From JBEHYA01 sp048498415 (lineage in GTDB: Bacteria > Pseudomonadota > Alphaproteobacteria > UBA9219 > RGZA01): a DNA stretch of 24,758 nt. The stretch covers positions 1 through 24,758 of the forward strand of contig JBEHYA010000022.1 in NCBI GenBank assembly GCA_048498415.1. Direction: 5' to 3'. Within the stretch, counting starts at the first letter, position 1, and each line of letters begins with the position of its first letter. The position numbers and the translations under genes were made by a program. The notes below the pieces were generated by a model. That model searched no databases and was not told the DNA's origin. It saw only the letters and a program-made list of their open reading frames with translations. Positions 20,290-24,758 of the stretch are shown here, one piece after another.

Positions 20290-22602
20290 ATGGCCGACGC
20301 GAATAACCGGAATCTGGATGCCGATGCGCTGGCGATGCACGCCGCGGGCCGCCCGGGCAAGCTCGAGATTATTCCCACCAAGCCGCTGACCACGCAGCGC
20401 GACCTGGCGCTGGCGTATAGCCCCGGCGTTGCCGCGCCCTGCCTTGCCATTCAGGAAAACCCCGATAAGGCCTATGATTATACCGCGCGCGGCAATATGG
20501 TGGCCGTGATCTCCAACGGCACGGCGGTGCTGGGCCTCGGCAACCTTGGCGCGCTGGCGGGCAAGCCGGTGATGGAAGGCAAAAGCGTGCTGTTCAAGCG
20601 CTTTGCTGATGTGGATTCCATTGATATCGAAGTGGATACCGAGGACCCGGAAGAGTTCATTAACTGCGTGAAGCTGCTCGGCCCCAGCTTTGGCGGCATT
20701 AATCTGGAAGACATCAAGAGCCCCGAATGCTTCATGATCGAGCAGCGTCTGCGCGAACTCATGGATATTCCGGTGTTTCATGATGACCAGCATGGCACGG
20801 CGATTATCTCCGCCGCGGGTTTGATTAGCGCGCTGGATATCACGGGCAAGAATATCAAAGATATTAAATTGGTTGTGAACGGCGCGGGCGCGGCGGCGAT
20901 TGCGTGCGTGGAGCTCATCAAAAGCATGGGCCTGCCGCATGACAACGTGATCATGTGCGATACCAAGGGCGTGATTTACCAGGGCCGCACCGAGGAAATG
21001 AACCAGTGGAAGAGCGCGCATGCGGCGAATACCAAAGACCGCACGCTGACCGACGCGCTGCGCGGCGCGGATGTGTTCTGGGGTTTATCGGTGGCCAATT
21101 GCGTGACGCCCGACATGGTCAAGGGCATGGCGAAGAACCCGATCATTTTCGCGATGGCCAACCCGAACCCGGAAATCAAGCCGGAGCTGGCGCGTGAAGT
21201 GCGCCCCGATGCGATCATTGCGACGGGCCGTTCGGACTACCCGAACCAGATCAATAACGTTTTGGGCTTTCCCTATATTTTCCGCGGCGCTTTGGATGTG
21301 CGCGCGCGCACCATTAACGATGCGATGAAGATCGCGGCGGCGAAAGCGCTGGCCAAGCTTGCCAAGGAAGACGTGCCGGATGAAGTGGATGCCGCGTATG
21401 GAAGGCGCCTGCGTTACGGCCCGGACTATATTATTCCCGTGCCGTTCGATCCGCGCCTGATCGTGGAAGTGCCGCTGGCGGTTGCGAAAGCCGCCGTGGA
21501 AACGGGCGTTGCGCGCAAACCCATTGAGAGCGAAAAGGCGTTCCGGGCGGCCTTGCGTTCACGCCTTGACCCCACAGCCGACACGCTGGAACTGGCGTTT
21601 ACGCGTCTACGTAATAACCCGCAGCGCGTGGTGTTTGCGGAAGGCGAAGAAGAACGCATGATCCGCGCCGCGATTGCGTTCCGCGATGCCGGGTACGGCA
21701 CGCCGGTTTTGATCGCGCGCGAAGAAGTCGTGAAGGATAAATTGCTGCAATTAGGGTTGGTGGCGGGCGCCGGCATTGAAATTCACAATGCGCGTCTTTC
21801 GCAGCACAACCAGAAATATGCGGATTATCTGTTCAAGCGTCTGGCGCGCCGCGGCGCCCTCAAGCGCGATTGCCAGCGCATGGTCAACCAGCAGCGCAAC
21901 GTGTTTGCCGCCTGCATGATCGCGCATGGCGATGCCGATGCGATGATCACCGGCCTCTCCCGCAATTTCAATACCTGCTTTGAAGACATCAAGAAAGCCA
22001 TCGACGCCAAGACGCCCGACAGCGCGTTTGGTATCTCGATGTGCGTGACCCCGCAGCGCACGGTGTTTTTATCCGATACCGCTGTTGGCATGAATGCCGG
22101 CCCGGATCGTCTGGCGGAAGTTGCCAAGCACAGCGCCGAATTCGCGCGGCGCATGGGCCACACGCCCCGTATTGCGATTATTTCCTATTCCAGCTTCGGC
22201 CAGCTGCATAGCCCACGCGCGCAATTGATGCGCGATACCGTGGCGCGTCTGGACGAGTTGGAAGTGGATTTCGAATATGAAGGCGAGATGTCGCCGGATG
22301 TGGCGCTGGATTATGACCTGATGAAGCGCCTCTATCCGTTCTCGCGCCTGACGGGGCCGGCCAATGTGCTGATCATGCCCTCGCTGCAATCGGCGAACAT
22401 TGCCACCAAGCTGCTTTCCAAGATGATGGGCGGCAAGCAGGGCACGGTGATCGGGCCGCTCTTGCAGGGCCTGAACGCGCCGGCGCAGATTGTGGGCATG
22501 GGCGCGACGGTCTCGGATATTGTGACGGCGGCTGCGCTTTCCGCGCATGAAGCCCTGAAGGTCGAGCACGACGCGGCCGAAGAAAAAGAGAAAGTCGCCT
22601 AA
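20290..22602 (+). CDS. maeB: NADP-type malic enzyme with C-terminal phosphotransacetylase-like domain
   Basis: 770 residues. Residues 1 to about 430 are the malic enzyme: LAYSPGVAAPC with the catalytic Tyr43, GLGNLGALAGKPVMEGK with Lys98, INLEDIKSPECF (metal ligands Glu140/Asp141), FHDDQHGT (Asp165) and VNGAGAAAIA (dinucleotide loop, 197-204). It converts malate to pyruvate, CO2 and NAD(P)H. Residues about 430-760 resemble phosphotransacetylase (RVVFAEGEEERMIRAA, FLSDTAVGMNAGPDRLAEVA, IAIISYSSFG). In such chimeric enzymes this domain lacks transacetylase activity and takes part in oligomerisation and acetyl-CoA regulation. GAGAGA lies before ATG 20290. The leader has a long inverted repeat. 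Cofactor preference (NAD versus NADP) cannot be settled by eye. No neighbour shares its operon. Confidence 0.97.
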   Translation: MADANNRNLDADALAMHAAGRPGKLEIIPTKPLTTQRDLALAYSPGVAAPCLAIQENPDKAYDYTARGNMVAVISNGTAVLGLGNLGALAGKPVMEGKSVLFKRFADVDSIDIEVDTEDPEEFINCVKLLGPSFGGINLEDIKSPECFMIEQRLRELMDIPVFHDDQHGTAIISAAGLISALDITGKNIKDIKLVVNGAGAAAIACVELIKSMGLPHDNVIMCDTKGVIYQGRTEEMNQWKSAHAANTKDRTLTDALRGADVFWGLSVANCVTPDMVKGMAKNPIIFAMANPNPEIKPELAREVRPDAIIATGRSDYPNQINNVLGFPYIFRGALDVRARTINDAMKIAAAKALAKLAKEDVPDEVDAAYGRRLRYGPDYIIPVPFDPRLIVEVPLAVAKAAVETGVARKPIESEKAFRAALRSRLDPTADTLELAFTRLRNNPQRVVFAEGEEERMIRAAIAFRDAGYGTPVLIAREEVVKDKLLQLGLVAGAGIEIHNARLSQHNQKYADYLFKRLARRGALKRDCQRMVNQQRNVFAACMIAHGDADAMITGLSRNFNTCFEDIKKAIDAKTPDSAFGISMCVTPQRTVFLSDTAVGMNAGPDRLAEVAKHSAEFARRMGHTPRIAIISYSSFGQLHSPRAQLMRDTVARLDELEVDFEYEGEMSPDVALDYDLMKRLYPFSRLTGPANVLIMPSLQSANIATKLLSKMMGGKQGTVIGPLLQGLNAPAQIVGMGATVSDIVTAAALSAHEALKVEHDAAEEKEKVA

Positions 22603-22620
22603 ATTATGTGCGTTCCAATT

Positions 22621-22773
22621 CCCCTCCCCTCGCGGGAGGGGTTAGGGGCGGGGGCGGTAATGCTGGGAGAATTTCCTAGCGGAGAGAAAGCGACCCCCTC
22701 ACCAGCAAGAACTAAGGCTTCGCGAAGTCGCGAAACCTAAGTTCTTGCAACCTCCCCCGCGAGGGGGGAGGGT
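22621..22773. repeat. Palindromic repeat (family E) interrupted by a family F element
   Basis: The outer part has a left end CCCCTCCCCTCGCGGGAGGG with GTTAGGGGCGGGG and a right end CCTCCCCCGCGAGGGGGGAG, a common 'CCCTCCCCCGCG...GTTAGGG' intergenic repeat. Between CCCCCTCACCA and ACCTCCCCC sits a separate 44-bp near-palindrome (22705-22748), GCAAGAACTAAGG ... CCTAAGTTCTTGC, whose arms differ by one base. Without the insert the outer repeat would read continuously, so I infer nesting. The element fills most of the gap behind maeB. Confidence 0.75.
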
Positions 22774-22841
22774 TTTATAAGGCATTCTTTATATTTAAAT
22801 GTGAGAAAAAGGCTTTCAGTTAACCCAGATCGTTACTGCCC

Positions 22842-22866
22842 GGGCCCCTGCCTGCGCAGGGGCGTG
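22842..22866. repeat. Half copy of palindromic repeat family B
   Basis: GGGCCCCTGCCTGCGCAGGGGC followed by GTGC repeats the right arm of the element at 18604-18685. No left arm is found nearby, so this is a solo hairpin. It lies behind the minus-strand gene ending at 22890. Confidence 0.7.
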
Positions 22867-22889
22867 CGGGTGGCTGAGGCCCGCGTGAA

Positions 22890-23327
22890 TTAATTCAAAT
22901 CTTTGCGGCGCGGCACGGGCGATAAAACGCCGGCCGGGCGCTTGGCGGTGAGGACTTCTTCGGCATCGATCAAGTTCGCGGCCATGTGATCGGCCAGGCA
23001 TTCGATGAAAAGGGCGCGGGCGGCTTCTTTTGAAAGCGAGGCCAGTTTTTCCCTGCTGATTTTATCATCCATCATGAAAGGCAGCACGGCTTTATCGTCG
23101 AGGCCCAGGCTTATTTTCGTCCACAGGAAAAGGTGCATGAAATGTTCGGCGTCGCGGTAATGCGCCTGCACGCCCAGCATGAAATAGCTGTGCTGCATGA
23201 AACCCAGCAAGCGTTCGGGCGTTTCTTCGGATGGTTCTTCCGCGATCACGGCGGCGAGATCGGCTTCGCTTGATTCCAGGAGGTCGCGGATTTCTTCGGC
23301 GATATCGCTGAGCACAACCGTGTTCAT
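22890..23327 (-). CDS. Hypothetical protein, 145 aa
   Basis: I do not recognise this acidic, apparently all-helical soluble protein. It begins MNTVVLSDIAEEIRDLLESS, continues with a segment of predicted helices containing several Met and His residues (GFMQHSYFMLGVQAHYRDAE, HFMHLFLWTKISLG), and ends in a basic tail (SPVPRRKDLN). No signal peptide, membrane segment or catalytic motif is visible. The ATG is three bases behind the stop of the 303-residue gene upstream on the minus strand, so the two are almost certainly cotranscribed and may be functionally linked. Confidence 0.85.
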   Translation of the reverse strand: MNTVVLSDIAEEIRDLLESSEADLAAVIAEEPSEETPERLLGFMQHSYFMLGVQAHYRDAEHFMHLFLWTKISLGLDDKAVLPFMMDDKISREKLASLSKEAARALFIECLADHMAANLIDAEEVLTAKRPAGVLSPVPRRKDLN

Positions 23328-23330
23328 GTC

Positions 23331-24242
23331 TCATCCATGATCCAGCCGCGGGTGGCCGGGGCGGTTTTCGAGTTTGCCGGTGGGCGGGAAGGGGAGAAGG
23401 CCAAGCTGCGCGGCAATCGCCGGGCCGCCAACCACCTGCTCCTTATCAAAGATGAAGGAATAGAATTTATAGCCTCTGGCGCGCAGGCGGCTTCCCGGCG
23501 CGGCATCGAACGGGCCGGCCACGGCCAGGCGCGAACGCTTGGGCAAATGATGCAGCACATCGAAGGGCGCCGCGCCCGCCAGCATGACGAAATCGGGATG
23601 CGCGGTTACGCGTTCCATTCGTTCATTAGGGCGCAGCATGAAATGATAATCCAGATCCTGGGCGATGGTGGCGGCATAGACGCGGCGCACGTTTGCCAGG
23701 TCGCGCTGCACGAATTCGCCGCTGTCGAGAACCGCCAGCTTGCCCTTGACGCGGCCGAGATTTTTAAAATCGGCATCGCTGAACACATGCGTGCCGGCGT
23801 GGATGAGATGCAAGGCAATCCCGATGCGCTCCAGCGGGTCGGTGAGTTCAATCGCCTCCGGCTCGCGCTCGGCCTGCAGGCCGGTCACGCCGGTTTCCCT
23901 GAACAGCGCAAACGTGCTTTCGGGGCGCAGCACGATAGCGGGGAGTTCGCGGTAATCGATGCTGTTACGGCGCAGTTTCAAAACGCGTTTGTCTTTGTGG
24001 CCGTCTTTCACGGTCACCACAAAGCAGCTCTCGCCGGCGCCGCGAAAACCTTCGATGCAAATGCCCTGGTCTTCCAGCGCGTGGTCGATCTGCGCCAGCT
24101 GTTCCAGCGTAATCTGTTTGGGGCCGGGTTCCGCCGTGATCAGCCCCAGCGGCAGCGGTTTGGCGAAATCCGTGCCCACATTGGCGCGGGCGACATAATC
24201 AGTATAGAGGGCGGCGATAGTTTGGCCGGAGATTGCGGACAT
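23331..24242 (-). CDS. Hypothetical protein, 303 aa, with a faint protein-kinase-like pattern
   Basis: 303 residues, cytosolic. I do not recognise the family. There is a weak kinase-like order of motifs: CFVVTVKDGHKDKRVLKLRR (a strand pair with Lys89 in VLKL, as in the VAIK lysine), a long helical middle, HLIHAGTHVFSDADFKNLG (the shape of 'H.D...K..N', with Asp158, Lys160 and Asn161) and GKLAVLDSGEF (the shape of 'DFG', with Asp173). Spacing and context differ from classic kinases, so this is a hint only. The C-terminal third includes GPFDAAPGSRLRARGYKFYSF and IAAQLGLLPFPPTGKLENRP. The start ATG 24242 has no strong ribosome binding site. Cotranscribed with the 145-residue gene behind it. Confidence 0.85.
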   Translation of the reverse strand: MSAISGQTIAALYTDYVARANVGTDFAKPLPLGLITAEPGPKQITLEQLAQIDHALEDQGICIEGFRGAGESCFVVTVKDGHKDKRVLKLRRNSIDYRELPAIVLRPESTFALFRETGVTGLQAEREPEAIELTDPLERIGIALHLIHAGTHVFSDADFKNLGRVKGKLAVLDSGEFVQRDLANVRRVYAATIAQDLDYHFMLRPNERMERVTAHPDFVMLAGAAPFDVLHHLPKRSRLAVAGPFDAAPGSRLRARGYKFYSFIFDKEQVVGGPAIAAQLGLLPFPPTGKLENRPGHPRLDHG

Positions 24243-24325
24243 AAAAATATCTTTTTAAATCAATAACTTAATATGCTATGGCCGGCATTCTAGCCGGAAA
24301 ACCCGAAAGCAAAAAGCAGGATAAG

Positions 24326-24443
24326 GCCTTGTATTCAAGGCAAAAGGGCTGCTAGAACAGCGCCTTCTGATGTCGGGCCAGTTAGGGCTGCCCAAACGTC
24401 GTAACTAGTTTTTTCATAACCCTCTGTGCGCGAAGTGCGCACA
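24326..24443 (+). promoter_or_regulatory. Structured leader upstream of rpmI-rplT
   Basis: The 225-base gap before rpmI contains small perfect hairpins: GCCTTG-tatt-CAAGGC (24326-24341), a GCTG...CAGC pair near 24350, and TGTGCGC-gaagt-GCGCACA (24425-24443), with a T6 run just before the last (about 24409-24414). In other bacteria L20 binds the rpmI-rplT leader to repress its own synthesis. The hairpins here may serve that role, but I cannot match a known leader family. infC, the usual upstream neighbour, is absent. Confidence 0.4.
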
Positions 24444-24479
24444 ACCGGGTGATGAAGAAGCGCTTTAATGGAGACCCAA

Positions 24480-24680
24480 ATGCCCAAGATCAAGACCCAT
24501 TCCGGGGCCAAGAAGCGATTCAAGGTCACCGCCTCCGGCAAGGTAAAGGCTGGCGTATCGAACAAGCGTCACCGCTTGCGCAACCGCCCGCAGTCGATGA
24601 AGCGCGATGCGCGCGGCACCACGGTTCTGTTCAAGACCGATGGCGACAACATCATCAAGCATTACCTGCGCAACGAATAA
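24480..24680 (+). CDS. rpmI: Large ribosomal subunit protein bL35
   Basis: 66 residues, the usual size. MPKIKTHSGAKKRFKVTASG begins the family signature; KVKAGVSNKRHRL and RDARGTTVLFKTDGDNIIKH follow. Highly basic 50S protein. ATG 24480 is chosen over an in-frame ATG four codons earlier because GGAG (24470-24473) lies six bases in front of it and the family begins MPK. rplT follows after 22 bases. Confidence 0.97.
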   Translation: MPKIKTHSGAKKRFKVTASGKVKAGVSNKRHRLRNRPQSMKRDARGTTVLFKTDGDNIIKHYLRNE

Positions 24681-24702
24681 ACCGGATTAGAGGAGATCTC
24701 CC

Positions 24703-24758
24703 ATGGCTCGTACCAAACGCGGCGTCACCACGCATGCACGCCACAAAAAAATTCTGCA
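24703..24758 (+). CDS. rplT: Large ribosomal subunit protein bL20, 5' end (cut by the window edge)
   Basis: The first 18 codons read MARTKRGVTTHARHKKIL, the N terminus of bL20 (family pattern 'MAR.KRGV..RARHKK.L'), which binds 23S rRNA early in 50S assembly. AGGAG at 24691-24695 is seven bases before the ATG. The gene continues beyond the right edge. Its position behind rpmI is the standard order. Confidence 0.95.
   Translation, partial: MARTKRGVTTHARHKKIL

Noticed and set aside
7892..22866. CRISPR array
   Set aside because: The repeats are scattered palindromic elements with no regular spacing or series of unique spacers, and no cas gene is present.
23337..24266. Plus-strand open frame (309 codons) opposite the 303-residue gene
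   Set aside because: The minus-strand frame has a tightly spaced partner gene and more protein-like composition, while this one looks like an antisense shadow. Some doubt remains because neither is a recognised family.

Overview
The window looks like a chromosomal segment of an alphaproteobacterium. The GC-rich bias, a groES-groEL operon with a CIRCE operator, a Usg-family gene (a family I know mainly from alphaproteobacteria), an alphaproteobacterial-type L28, and a malic enzyme fused to a phosphotransacetylase-like domain all point that way. I cannot name the genus from sequence alone. The pilin-like genes and several unrecognised secreted proteins would fit an environmental, predatory or host-associated lineage, but that is inference.

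Layout. The left edge holds the 3' part of a minus-strand PGPGW-type membrane-protein gene that breaks off at a perfect palindromic repeat. yggS (PLP homeostasis), an unrecognised 350-residue protein and a minus-strand tRNA-Gly(CCC) follow. From 2299 to 4628 there is a compact plus-strand run: an exported protein, a SAM methyltransferase and a polysaccharide deacetylase. It converges on and overlaps two tandem minus-strand paralogous P-loop kinases of the zeta-toxin type (4615-6694), with a GNAT acetyltransferase upstream of them. apaG and a large low-complexity protein converge at 7866/7981. Next come an OmpR-like winged-helix protein, a DUF882/MepK-like lipoprotein endopeptidase with a long Pro/Ala/Lys tail, and two tandem type IV pilin-like genes. 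A divergent tgt lies behind rpmB (minus strand), followed by two exported cysteine-containing proteins on the plus strand and an unknown minus-strand gene. The groES-groEL operon (promoter, CIRCE, terminator) lies at 16376-18578. usg, a possible ChaN/TraB-like protein and maeB are on the plus strand, then a minus-strand pair of unknown genes, and at the right edge rpmI and the start of rplT.

Themes. Housekeeping functions (translation: rpmB, tgt, tRNA-Gly, rpmI-rplT; folding: groESL; central carbon: maeB; cofactor: yggS) alternate with envelope or exported functions (deacetylase, MepK-like lipoprotein, pilins, secreted proteins). Many intergenic spaces carry palindromic repeats, at least six different families in 25 kb, some present in two or three copies and one nested in another. 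These repeats explain most of the non-coding DNA and create spurious open frames that I left out. No non-coding stretch exceeds 300 bases.

The most interesting points are the tgt with its Cys3 zinc-site residues replaced (HxHxxT) and a chlamydia-like pocket, the tandem zeta-like kinases without a visible antitoxin, the repeat that supplies the groEL stop codon, the gene truncated at a palindromic repeat, and long perfect inverted repeats in the leaders of maeB and the ChaN-like gene.
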